Part shown: piece after piece, positions 14,440 to 22,951 of the stretch | How the letters are laid out: each line of letters opens with the position of its first letter | Numbering within the stretch: the first letter of the stretch is position 1 | Assembly: GCF_036924745.1 (NCBI RefSeq) | Contig: NZ_JAZHSD010000001.1 | Coordinates: forward strand, 186,001-250,000 | Length of the DNA: 64,000 nucleotides | Origin: Bradyrhizobium sp. AZCC 1693 | GTDB taxonomy: Bacteria; Pseudomonadota; Alphaproteobacteria; Rhizobiales; Xanthobacteraceae | Direction: 5' to 3' | Notes under the pieces: generated by a model | Seen by the model: the letters and a program-made list of their open reading frames with translations, nothing else | Database searches by the model: none | Told to the model about the DNA's origin: nothing | Made by a program: the position numbers and the translations under genes

Positions 14440-16803
14440 ATGGGAGCGACGATCTGCATCACTCGTCCGCGTATGGCGCAACTGTCCCGGTTTCGGACAG
14501 CGACCATCCGCCGGCTTTTCACCGCGCCTCGGCGCAACGCGGCAACGGCGCTGATACTGGCCGCGATGGCGGCGCCGGCGTTGACCGAGCGGACGCTTGC
14601 GGGGCCGGGCGACAACGAGATCCGGATCGGCAATACCATGCCCTATACCGGTCCGGCTTCCGCCTATGGCGTGATCGGCAAGGTCATGGCGGCCTATTTC
14701 GACAAGGTCAACGCCGAGGGCGGGATCAGGGGCCGCAAGATCAATTTCATTTCCTATGACGACGCCTACAATCCGACCAAGACGATGGAGGCGACCCGCA
14801 AGCTCGTCGAGGAAGACAACGTTCTCTTTATATTGGCGAGCCTCGGCACCAACACCAGCCAGGCGGTCCATCCCTATTTGAACTCGAAGAAGATCCCGCA
14901 GCTCTTCGTCGCCTCGGGCGCCTCGATGTGGGACCAGCCGCGCGAGTTTCCCTGGACCATGGGCTTCCTGCCCAGCTACCAGACCGAAGCGCACATCTAT
15001 TCGCAATATATCCTGGAGAACCATCCGCGCAGCAAGATCGCGGTGCTCTATCAGGACGACGGTTTCGGCAAGGACTACCTCAAAGGCCTGAAGGATGGCC
15101 TCGGCGGCAAGGTTCCGATCGTGGCCGAGGCGCCGTACAAGGTGACCGACACCACCATCGACGCCCAGATCGCCAAGCTCAAGGCCTCGGGCGCCGACAT
15201 CTTCATGCAATTCACCACGCCGAAATTCGCCGCCATGGCGATCAAGCGAAATGCCGAACTCGGCTGGAAGCCGGTGCATTTTCTCGCCTCAGTGTCTGAA
15301 TCGGTATCGGCCGTGATGGCGCCGGCGGGCGTGGAAAACGGCGAAGGCATTATGTCGGCCATGTACCGGGTGGAGGGCGAGGATGCGCAGGGCGCCGGCC
15401 CCGCGGCGTTCCGCGAGTGGAGCGCCTTCATGGAGCGATATGTCCCGAGCGTCAGCAAGGCGAACGGCCAGGCCGTCTACGGCTATCTGAACTCCAAGCT
15501 CATTATCGAAGTCCTGAAGAACTGCGGCGACGACTTCTCGCGCGAAAACATCATGAAGCAGGCCCGCTCGATCAAGGGCTTGCAGATTCCGATGATGGTG
15601 CCGGGCATCCAGATCAACACCAGCCCGTCCGACCACGCGACGATCGAGCAGATGCGGATGATGCGCTTCACCAACGGCCACTGGCAGTTCTTTGGGCCGG
15701 TGCGAAGCGGCATCGATCCCGGCACCGTCAGCGATTCCTTCAAGACTCTCTTCAAGTACGGCACCGCCACCAAGCGCGATCTGGCCAACCAGCTCAACGC
15801 CAACACGGTGAGCCTGATGACCGGCTCGTTCGGCTCGACCTACGCCCAGGTCGGCGCCGATCTCGCCTCCGTGCTCGACAATGGCACGGCGCTGCGGATC
15901 CTGCCGGTGATGGGCCGTGGCTCGGTTCAGGCAGTGTCGGACATCCTGCTGCTGCGCGGCGTCGACGCCGGCATCGTCCGCAAGGACACGCTGTCCTATC
16001 TCGACCGCAAGGACTTCGCCAAGGACATCCGCAACCAGTTCGTCTACGTCGCCAAGATGTTCAACGAAGAGATGCACGTGCTGGCGCCGAAGACGATCAC
16101 CAACATGAGGGATCTCGACGGCAAGACCGTGGTGGTCGATTTGCCCGACAGCTCGACCTTCGTGACGGCGATCAACGTGTTCGACCGGCTCGGGATCAGG
16201 CCGCATCTGATCTATCAGGAGCCGCGGCTGGCGGTCGACATGCTGCGCAAGGGCGAGGTCGACGCGATCGTGGCGATCGAGGGCAAGCCGTTGCAATGGC
16301 TGAACCAGATCCAGGACCGCAACCTGCATCTGGTGCCGGTCGACTACGCCAAGCCGCTGCAGGAGGAGTATCTGCCGTCCAAGCTTTCGTCGGCGGACTA
16401 CCCGAACCTGGTGGCGGATGGCGGCTCGGTGGAGACGATTGCGGCCGAGGCCGTGCTGGCCTCGTACAATTGGGCGCCGAACAGCGACCGCTACCGCCGC
16501 CTGTCGCTTTTGGTGGACACCATGTTCGACAAGGTCGGGCAGTTGCAGCGGCCGCCGTTCCATCCGAAGTGGAAGGAAATGGCGCCACGAGCGACGGTAT
16601 CCGGCTGGACCCGCTTCAAGGCGGCGCAGGAATGGCTCGACCGCAACATGCCGCTGCCCGCGGGCGCGGCCGTGTCGTCGGCATCCGGCGCTGCGCCGGC
16701 GGCGGTTGCCGCGCCGGCCACCGCACTTGCCCCGCAGGACCCGCTGTATCGCGAATTCCTGGAGTGGCGGGCCAGCCGCGCCAAGGCCAGCACCAACAGG
16801 TGA
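14440..16803 (+). CDS. fused periplasmic binding protein: LivK-type domain + TAXI (TRAP) receptor domain, paralogue 1
   Basis: 787 residues from the ATG eight codons inside the frame, chosen because GGGGGGA lies upstream and the length then equals the tandem paralogue. An arginine-rich signal region (RRLFTAPRR, then AATALILAAMAAPA) precedes residue 45; RRLF is Tat-like. Residues ~48-430 are a branched-chain-amino-acid-type ABC binding domain (EIRIGNTMPYTGPASAYG, AEGGIRGRKI, ENHPRSKIAVLYQDDGFGKD). Residues ~455-740 are a TAXI-family TRAP receptor (TGSFGSTYAQVGADLASVL, ILPVMGRGSVQAVS, GVDAGIVRKD). An Ala/Pro-rich linker and short charged tail end it. Usually these domains serve different transporters as separate proteins. 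No permease gene is adjacent. Confidence 0.85.
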   Translation: MGATICITRPRMAQLSRFRTATIRRLFTAPRRNAATALILAAMAAPALTERTLAGPGDNEIRIGNTMPYTGPASAYGVIGKVMAAYFDKVNAEGGIRGRKINFISYDDAYNPTKTMEATRKLVEEDNVLFILASLGTNTSQAVHPYLNSKKIPQLFVASGASMWDQPREFPWTMGFLPSYQTEAHIYSQYILENHPRSKIAVLYQDDGFGKDYLKGLKDGLGGKVPIVAEAPYKVTDTTIDAQIAKLKASGADIFMQFTTPKFAAMAIKRNAELGWKPVHFLASVSESVSAVMAPAGVENGEGIMSAMYRVEGEDAQGAGPAAFREWSAFMERYVPSVSKANGQAVYGYLNSKLIIEVLKNCGDDFSRENIMKQARSIKGLQIPMMVPGIQINTSPSDHATIEQMRMMRFTNGHWQFFGPVRSGIDPGTVSDSFKTLFKYGTATKRDLANQLNANTVSLMTGSFGSTYAQVGADLASVLDNGTALRILPVMGRGSVQAVSDILLLRGVDAGIVRKDTLSYLDRKDFAKDIRNQFVYVAKMFNEEMHVLAPKTITNMRDLDGKTVVVDLPDSSTFVTAINVFDRLGIRPHLIYQEPRLAVDMLRKGEVDAIVAIEGKPLQWLNQIQDRNLHLVPVDYAKPLQEEYLPSKLSSADYPNLVADGGSVETIAAEAVLASYNWAPNSDRYRRLSLLVDTMFDKVGQLQRPPFHPKWKEMAPRATVSGWTRFKAAQEWLDRNMPLPAGAAVSSASGAAPAAVAAPATALAPQDPLYREFLEWRASRAKASTNR
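15751..16672 (+). repeat. near-identical 922-bp segment, copy 1 (TAXI domain)
   Basis: Compared by eye with 18413-19334, about ten bases differ and every difference is synonymous, so the encoded TAXI domains are identical. Upstream of this segment the paralogues diverge clearly. The sharp edge suggests recent gene conversion or selection-retained duplication. Confidence 0.85.
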
Positions 16804-16835
16804 TCAGGCCAGCCGGTAACGCGGTTTGACGACAA

Positions 16836-16867
16836 GACGGTCCGCTTCGGCGGGCCGTCGTGCTTTC
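16836..16867 (+). terminator. intrinsic terminator after paralogue 1
   Basis: GACGGTCCGC TTCG GCGGGCCGTC forms a 10-bp stem with one G-T pair and a stable TTCG loop, followed by GTGCTTTC. A nearly identical hairpin follows paralogue 2, so the terminator belongs to the duplicated unit. Confidence 0.75.
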
Positions 16868-17004
16868 AGGGTGCGTTTACAACCATGAGGAGAATTGATG
16901 CGCGCGGGCGCAACCGAGTCCCGATTCGGTAACGCTAATGTGCTGCATTGTCGCGGTCGAACACACAATCGACTAACCGCGCTCTGGTAAACGACTGGCC
17001 TTGA

Positions 17005-17056
17005 CACAAAATCAATCCGATTGAGACACAATGTCAGCGAGTAGGGCTGAAACGGT
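17005..17056 (+). promoter_or_regulatory. conserved upstream box of the second LivK::TAXI gene
   Basis: Matches 14325-14376. Here a nested dyad is perfect: TGACA (from 17002) ... CAATCCGATTG ... TGTCA, with the 11-base inner palindrome centred in the outer arms. TTGACA at its left edge could also serve as a -35 hexamer. A transcription-factor site is the simplest reading. Confidence 0.5.
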
Positions 17057-17110
17057 ATCGTCTCGCTGCTCGAAAAATCGCAGGTATATTGCTCTAGGGG
17101 GCGCAGTCAG

Positions 17111-19474
17111 ATGCGGGCTTTGATCGACACTCGTTGGGCGCAATTGTCCGGGTCTGCGGCCCGCGACGGTTTGCGCAGGCTTTTCACCGCGCCTCGGCGC
17201 AGTGCTGCGGCGGCACTGGTGCTTGCCGCGATGGCGGGTCCGGCTTTCGGGCAAGGCCTGGCGGCCCCGGGGGACAGGGAGATCCGGATTGGCAACACCG
17301 CGCCCTATACCGGTCCGGCCTCCGCCTATGGCGTTATCGCCAAGACCATCGCGGCGTATCTGGACAAGATCAACGCTGAAGGCGGGATCAACGGCCGCAA
17401 GGTCACTATGATATCCTACGACGACGCCTACGAACCCACCAAGACTATGGCGATGACCCGCAAGCTGGTCGAGGAGGACAACGTTCTCTTGGCTTTGGGG
17501 ACTATCGGCACCAACACGAACGCCGCGATCCAGCCCTATTTGAACTCAAAAAAGGTACCGCAACTTTTTGCCTTGTCGGGTGCGGCGGCCTGGGACCAGC
17601 CGCAAGAGTTTCCCTGGACCATCGGCTTCTTGCCGACCTACACGGCTGAAGCGCAAATTTTTGCGCAGTACCTCTTGGAGAACCATCCCCGCAGCAGGAT
17701 CGCCGTCCTCTATCAGGAGGATGGGATGGGCAAGGAATACCTGAAGGGCCTGAAGGACGGCCTGGGTGGCAAGATTGCGATCGTGGCCGAGGCCCCATAC
17801 AAGGTGACCGACACCACCATCGACGCCCAGATGGCCAAGCTCAAGGCCTCCGGCGCCGACGTCCTCATTGAGTTCACCACGCCGAAATTCGCCGTCATGG
17901 CGATCAAGCGAACCGCCGAACTCGGTTGGAGGCCGCTACAGTTCGCCGCCTCGATCTCTAATTCGTACTCGGCCGTGATTCAGCCGGCGGGCCCGCAAAA
18001 TGCGGAAGGCCTGTTGTCGGCTGCATACAGGCTGGAGGGCGAAGACGCGGCGGCGGCCGGCGAGGCGGTGTTCCGCGAATGGAGCGCCTTCATGCAGCGC
18101 TATCTCCCGAGCGTGAGCAAGACCAACGGCCAGGCCGTCCTCGGCTATCTGGTCGGCAAGTTGACGGTCGAGGTCCTGAAGAACTGCGGCGACGACCTGT
18201 CGCGCGAAAACATCATGAGGCAGGCCCGCTTGCTCAAGGGTATCCAGCTTCCCATGATGGTGCAGGGCATTCAGATCAACACCAGCCCGTCCGATCATGC
18301 GCCAATCGAGCAGATGCGGATGATGCGCTTCACCAACGGCAATTGGCAGCACTTCGGCCCGGTGCGAAGCGGCGTCGATGCGGGCGCCGTCAGCGATTCC
18401 TTCAAGACCATCTTCAAGTACGGCACCGCCACCAAGCGCGATCTGGCCAACCAGCTCAACGCCAACACGGTGAGCCTGATGACCGGCTCGTTCGGCTCGA
18501 CCTACGCCCAGGTCGGCGCCGATCTCGCCTCCGTGCTCGACAACGGCACGGCGCTGCGGATCCTGCCGGTGATGGGCCGTGGCTCGGTGCAGGCGGTGTC
18601 GGACATCCTGCTGCTGCGCGGCGTCGACGCCGGCATCGTCCGCAAGGACACGCTGTCCTATCTCGACCGCAAGGACTTCGCCAAGGACATCCGCAACCAG
18701 TTCGTCTACGTCGCCAAGATGTTCAACGAAGAGATGCACGTGCTGGCGCCGAAGACGATCACCAACATGAGGGATCTCGACGGCAAGACCGTGGTGGTCG
18801 ATTTGCCCGACAGCTCGACCTTCGTGACGGCGATCAACGTGTTCGACCGGCTCGGGATCAGGCCGCATCTGATCTATCAGGAGCCGCGGCTGGCGGTCGA
18901 CATGCTGCGCAAGGGCGAGGTCGACGCGATCGTGGCGATCGAGGGCAAGCCGTTGCAATGGCTGAACCAGATCCAGGACCGCAACCTGCATCTGGTGCCG
19001 GTCGACTACGCCAAGCCGCTGCAGGAGGAGTATCTGCCGTCCAAGCTTTCGTCGGCGGACTACCCGAACCTGGTGGCGGATGGCGGCTCGGTGGAGACGA
19101 TTGCGGCCGAGGCCGTGCTGGCGTCCTATAACTGGGCGCCGAACAGCGACCGCTACCGCCGCCTGTCGCTCTTGGTGGACACCATGTTCGACAAGGTCGG
19201 GCAGTTGCAGCGGCCGCCGTTCCATCCGAAGTGGAAGGAAATGGCGCCACGGGCGACGGTATCCGGCTGGACCCGCTTCAAGGCGGCACAGGAATGGCTC
19301 GACCGCAACATGCCGCTGCCCGCGGGCGCGGCCGCGGCATCAGGCGCTGCGCTGGCGCCGCCGCCTCCGGCTGCCGCACCGGCCGCAGCGCTTGCCCCGC
19401 AGGACCGCGATCCCCTCTATCGCGAATTTTTGGAGTGGCGGGCCACCCGCGCCAAGGCAAGCACCAACAGGTAA
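17111..19474 (+). CDS. fused periplasmic binding protein: LivK-type domain + TAXI (TRAP) receptor domain, paralogue 2
   Basis: 787 residues, the same length and order as the upstream paralogue: RRLFTAPRR signal region, LivK-type domain (EIRIGNTAPYTGPASAYG, AEGGINGRKV, ENHPRSRIAVLYQEDGMGKE), then TAXI domain. The LivK halves differ throughout, including around the presumed ligand cleft (for example GTIGTNTNAAIQPYL here against ASLGTNTSQAVHPYL). The TAXI halves are identical. That suggests a changed ligand in one domain and a constant partner for the other. AGGGGGC precedes the ATG. Its own box and terminator make it an independent unit rather than an operon second gene. Confidence 0.85.
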   Translation: MRALIDTRWAQLSGSAARDGLRRLFTAPRRSAAAALVLAAMAGPAFGQGLAAPGDREIRIGNTAPYTGPASAYGVIAKTIAAYLDKINAEGGINGRKVTMISYDDAYEPTKTMAMTRKLVEEDNVLLALGTIGTNTNAAIQPYLNSKKVPQLFALSGAAAWDQPQEFPWTIGFLPTYTAEAQIFAQYLLENHPRSRIAVLYQEDGMGKEYLKGLKDGLGGKIAIVAEAPYKVTDTTIDAQMAKLKASGADVLIEFTTPKFAVMAIKRTAELGWRPLQFAASISNSYSAVIQPAGPQNAEGLLSAAYRLEGEDAAAAGEAVFREWSAFMQRYLPSVSKTNGQAVLGYLVGKLTVEVLKNCGDDLSRENIMRQARLLKGIQLPMMVQGIQINTSPSDHAPIEQMRMMRFTNGNWQHFGPVRSGVDAGAVSDSFKTIFKYGTATKRDLANQLNANTVSLMTGSFGSTYAQVGADLASVLDNGTALRILPVMGRGSVQAVSDILLLRGVDAGIVRKDTLSYLDRKDFAKDIRNQFVYVAKMFNEEMHVLAPKTITNMRDLDGKTVVVDLPDSSTFVTAINVFDRLGIRPHLIYQEPRLAVDMLRKGEVDAIVAIEGKPLQWLNQIQDRNLHLVPVDYAKPLQEEYLPSKLSSADYPNLVADGGSVETIAAEAVLASYNWAPNSDRYRRLSLLVDTMFDKVGQLQRPPFHPKWKEMAPRATVSGWTRFKAAQEWLDRNMPLPAGAAAASGAALAPPPPAAAPAAALAPQDRDPLYREFLEWRATRAKASTNR
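18413..19334 (+). repeat. near-identical 922-bp segment, copy 2 (TAXI domain)
   Basis: Counterpart of 15751-16672 at a constant offset of 2662 bases. Beyond 19334 the Ala/Pro-rich linker differs in sequence and length before similarity resumes in the last ~20 codons and terminator. Confidence 0.85.
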
Positions 19475-19506
19475 TCAGGCCAGCCGGTAACGCGGTTTGA
19501 CGATAG

Positions 19507-19538
19507 GACGGCCCGCTTCGGCGGGCCGTCGTGCTTTT
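19507..19538 (+). terminator. intrinsic terminator after paralogue 2
   Basis: A perfect 10-bp stem, GACGGCCCGC TTCG GCGGGCCGTC, is followed by GTGCTTTT. Confidence 0.8.
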
Positions 19539-19764
19539 GGGGCAATGTCAGGCAGCTCCCCGTGCCCGGAATGCCGCATCCGCTTCCCAGCGAGACCGTT
19601 GAAACTGTCACTTCGTCCGCCCATTGGCGTGCAAAGCGGGCGGCCAACGGATGGCGTCATGCCGTTAATGCAGGGCTCAGCCGCACAAAATAGTGTATCG
19701 GCTTGGCTTCGCAGCGCCCGGACACGTTCCCGCGCCACCACGCCAAAAAATTCGGAGGAAGTTC

Positions 19765-20991
19765 ATGTCGGCTCTGCCACTTTCGGGCATCAAAATTCTC
19801 GACCTGACGCGGGTGCTCGCTGGTCCCTTGTCGGCGCAGATGCTGGCCGATCTCGGCGCCGAGGTGATCAAGATCGAACGCCCCGGCGGCGGCGACGACG
19901 CCCGCGCCTTCGGCCCGCCTTACCTGAAAGACCCGGAGGGCAAGGCGAACAACAACAACTCGTTCTACCTCTGCGCCAACCGCAACAAGAAATCCGTGAC
20001 CGTCAATATCGCGACGCCGGAAGGGCAGGACATCGTCCGCGAGCTGGCAAAATCCTGCGACGTGATGATGGAGAACTACAAGGTCGGCGATCTCAAGCGC
20101 TACCGGCTCGACTATGAATCGATCAAGGCCATCAACCCCGGCATCATCTATTGCTCGGTGACCGGCTTTGGCCAGACCGGGCCTTACGCGCCGCGAGCCG
20201 GCTACGACGCGATCCTGCAGGCGATGGGCGGCCTGATGAGCGTCACCGGCCATCTCGACGGCGAGCCGGGCGCGGGACCGATGAAGGTTGGCCCTTCCAT
20301 CGTCGACTACATGACCGGCATGAACTCATCGATCGGCATTCTGGCGGCGCTCTATCACCGCAAGGCCAATGGCGGGGAGGGGCAGCATGTCGACGTCTGC
20401 CTGTTCGACACCGTGATCGCCTCGCTGTCGCATTACGCGCAGATATTTCTCGTCAACGGCCAGACCCCGCCGCGGCGCGGCACCTGGGGCAATGGCGGCA
20501 TGCCGGCCGGCGTGTTCCGCTGCACCGATGGCGAATTGATGCTGGTGGTCGGCAATGACGGCCAGTTCCAGCGCACCTGCGGCGTTCTCGGCGCCCCCGA
20601 GCTCGCGACCGATCCAAAATTCCTCAAGAACAACGACCGCGTCGTCCACGGCAAGGAGATCATGGCGATCTTCGCAGGTCTCTTCCTGAAAAAGCCGGTG
20701 GCCTACTGGCTGGAAGAGCTGGAGAAGGCCGGTGTCCCCTCAGGCCCGATCAATGATTTCTCGCAGGTGTTCAACGATCCCCACGTGCAGTCGCGCGGCA
20801 TGCAGGTCAAGGTCGACCACCCCTTGCAGCACGACCTGTCGCTGATCCGCAACGCCATCACCTTCTCCGGCACCCCGGTAAAGGACTATCGCGCGCCGCC
20901 GCTATTGGGTGCGGACACCAAGGATGTGCTGGCGACGATCGGCTATGACGACGCCAAGGTCGAGACGCTGAAGGCGCAGAAGATCGTCTGA
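19765..20991 (+). CDS. CaiB/BaiF family III CoA-transferase
   Basis: A 408-residue class III CoA-transferase, cytoplasmic, moving CoA between organic acids through an aspartyl-CoA intermediate. Family landmarks: LDLTRVLAGPLSAQMLADLGAEVIKIE at the N-terminus, the NRNKKSVTVNI strand, CSVTGFGQTGPYAPRAGYD, and the catalytic Asp expected in VGPSIVDYMTG. GGAGGAAG before the ATG fixes the start; a frame to 19693 is unsupported. Length matches formyl- and succinyl-CoA transferase relatives. The acid cannot be named. Confidence 0.92.
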   Translation: MSALPLSGIKILDLTRVLAGPLSAQMLADLGAEVIKIERPGGGDDARAFGPPYLKDPEGKANNNNSFYLCANRNKKSVTVNIATPEGQDIVRELAKSCDVMMENYKVGDLKRYRLDYESIKAINPGIIYCSVTGFGQTGPYAPRAGYDAILQAMGGLMSVTGHLDGEPGAGPMKVGPSIVDYMTGMNSSIGILAALYHRKANGGEGQHVDVCLFDTVIASLSHYAQIFLVNGQTPPRRGTWGNGGMPAGVFRCTDGELMLVVGNDGQFQRTCGVLGAPELATDPKFLKNNDRVVHGKEIMAIFAGLFLKKPVAYWLEELEKAGVPSGPINDFSQVFNDPHVQSRGMQVKVDHPLQHDLSLIRNAITFSGTPVKDYRAPPLLGADTKDVLATIGYDDAKVETLKAQKIV

Positions 20992-21084
20992 TCTCGACAT
21001 CGACACTTCCATCTTAATCGAAGCATGCTGGCGCTGAATGGCGCTAGTCTGCACCCTCGATCAGTTCGTTCGAGAGGTGCAACG

Positions 21085-21477
21085 ATGAAACGGGAAGTCA
21101 TTCGCGTCGAACCGATGTCGTCCTGGCTTGCGAAACGGAACGCGCCGGTCTCCCCGGTGACGCGCGGCGGTGGCATGGTGTTCGTTTCGGGCCTGCCGCC
21201 GTTCGATCCCGATACCGGTGAGCTTTTCACAGGTCTGATCGAGCGTCAGACCGAACTCGTCCTTGAGCAATTGAAGCTGTGCCTGGAGACCGCGGGCACA
21301 TCGCTGCAGAATGTCATGAAGTGCAATGTCTATTGCACCTCAAGCGGGCACTTCGCCGCCGTGAACGCGATCTACGCACGCTATTTTCCGGAAGATCCCC
21401 CGGCGCGCATCTTCGTGTGCGTGCCAGAATGGTTTGGGCCGTTCGATATCGAGATTGACTGTGTGGCCTTGGCGTAG
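21085..21477 (+). CDS. RidA/YjgF-family protein
   Basis: A 130-residue member of the trimeric RidA superfamily (enamine/imine deaminases and relatives), with GGGMVFVSGLPPFDPDTG and a C-terminal PARIFVCVPEW strand carrying the family Arg. The start follows GAGAGGTG. It lies about 95 bases after the CoA-transferase gene and may be its partner in catabolism. RidA-like proteins outside the archetype often act on specific pathway intermediates. Confidence 0.88.
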   Translation: MKREVIRVEPMSSWLAKRNAPVSPVTRGGGMVFVSGLPPFDPDTGELFTGLIERQTELVLEQLKLCLETAGTSLQNVMKCNVYCTSSGHFAAVNAIYARYFPEDPPARIFVCVPEWFGPFDIEIDCVALA

Positions 21478-21500
21478 GCATGCTCGTGATCGAGATCGAA

Positions 21501-21523
21501 GAGGCCGCCCGGCCGGCGGCCTC
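21501..21523. terminator. bidirectional hairpin between convergent genes
   Basis: GAGGCCGCC CGGCC GGCGGCCTC has a perfect 9-bp stem between the RidA-like and haloperoxidase-like gene ends. There is no strong T-run on either side. Confidence 0.5.
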
Positions 21524-21544
21524 AACCCGATGTGATCCACCCGA

Positions 21545-22801
21545 TCAACGCTTCTGCTGTGCATCGGCCACGGCGCCGAGCATCAGCGTCGTAACCGCGA
21601 GGTCACCGATCTTCTTTCCCATGTCCCTGCCGGCTTCGGTCGAGAAGCGGTAGTGGAAGCCGGCATAGATCCGCGCGCTGGAAACCTCGTCGCTATAGTC
21701 CTGCAGCCGCGTCCACTTGCGTGTGACGCCGGCAGCCGTCGGGCTCGTCAGCGTAATCTCGCCGACCTCGTTGCCCACGACGTGCTGCAGGACCGTGGAA
21801 ACGGCGCCGGCGACGATGCAATGTGCGCACGGATATTCCGGGTGCATCGGCGTCACGCCCAAAGGCTGCCATGATGCCTCGCGCGGGGTCGCCGGGTTGG
21901 ACGTGAGATCGGCGTTGCGGATCGCTGTCACAGGACGCCACAGATTGTAGGCATATTTCGCATCGAACACGGCGGTGAAGGCGTCTGCGCTGGCGATCGA
22001 TGTCAGCGCATAGAGGCGGGCGCAATCGACGAGGTCCATCTTCCTGTCGGAGGCGATCTGGCGGACGATCGCATTGTAGGTCCTGGGCCCGGTGAAGAAC
22101 CAGAAGCGGGCGATCGTCGTCTGCTCGGCCGAGCGCTTGGTGCTCGCATTGCTGCCGATCTCACGAATTTCGTTCAAATCCCTGGTCCAGGTTTCCGATG
22201 TCAGGGCGGGAGGCGGAGCGGCGCGAAATTGCGACGCGCTTGCCATCACAAACGGCTTGGTCTTTGAACTCGCGGATTCGATCGGTATCGTGGTCGGCAC
22301 ATAGACGCCGGCCGTGGTGGCGGGGCGATAGTCTTCCGGTGTGTTGCTACCGTCATCGCTGCGCAACGCGATGATCCCGGCGGCGGCCTGCCTGCCGAGT
22401 TCGACGCCCTTCGTCTTCGCCTCATTGTCGGCAATTCCGGCCAGCGACGCCGCAAACGTCACATCGAGATCGGCTTTCTTGTCGGGGTGCAGCGCCAGCA
22501 GCACATCATACGCCGCGGCGGCCGCCGCGGCTTCCCTTGACACGTTCTTATCCGCGGTGAGCTTGAGCTTGTAAGGCGCATAGCGCCTGTCGATGGCGTT
22601 GACCGCCTCGAACATCGCGGTGTGGAGCATCGCCTGTCCGCGGGAATTGGCAGCATTCAAGAGCTGCTTTTCGACGGCGAGGGCGTCGGCCTTGGTGTTC
22701 CAGTCCATGATGATGTCGCCGCGGGCGGCGGTGGCAAACAGCGCGGCCGCGAGGGCGCCGCTGATCCGAACTGCCAGTAAGACCCCTGATATTGGCTTCA
22801 T
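21545..22801 (-). CDS. vanadium-dependent haloperoxidase / PAP2-superfamily protein, exported
   Basis: A 418-residue protein with a signal peptide (VRISGALAAALFATAARG). It carries three PAP2/haloperoxidase motifs: LWRPVTAIR, then PEYPCAHC in place of the textbook PSGH, then SSARIYAGFHYRFS. These should bind vanadate or phosphate; the middle His is kept, but Ser-Gly becomes Ala with flanking Cys. It could be a phosphatase or an oxidase rather than a halogenating enzyme. GGGAGAA precedes the ATG; the open frame to 23518 is shadow of the opposite gene. It diverges from a CadC-like regulator 150 bases away. Confidence 0.85.
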   Translation of the reverse strand: MKPISGVLLAVRISGALAAALFATAARGDIIMDWNTKADALAVEKQLLNAANSRGQAMLHTAMFEAVNAIDRRYAPYKLKLTADKNVSREAAAAAAAYDVLLALHPDKKADLDVTFAASLAGIADNEAKTKGVELGRQAAAGIIALRSDDGSNTPEDYRPATTAGVYVPTTIPIESASSKTKPFVMASASQFRAAPPPALTSETWTRDLNEIREIGSNASTKRSAEQTTIARFWFFTGPRTYNAIVRQIASDRKMDLVDCARLYALTSIASADAFTAVFDAKYAYNLWRPVTAIRNADLTSNPATPREASWQPLGVTPMHPEYPCAHCIVAGAVSTVLQHVVGNEVGEITLTSPTAAGVTRKWTRLQDYSDEVSSARIYAGFHYRFSTEAGRDMGKKIGDLAVTTLMLGAVADAQQKR

Positions 22802-22951
22802 TGGAACTTCTCCCTGCGTGCCGCCCTCGGCAGAGGGCTTGCCCGGAAAGTCCCACATTCGCGGGCGTGGCAGTCGTGAAGAACCGGTGAAATTGTGATG
22901 AAATGCTCTAAGATTGCCCGTGAACCCCGGCATAAGCCGCGCATCGCAGAC

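Noticed and set aside
15289-16563. 424-residue minus-strand frame, repeated at 17936-19225
   Set aside because: Its conservation between the two copies only reflects the near-identical DNA of the forward receptor genes.
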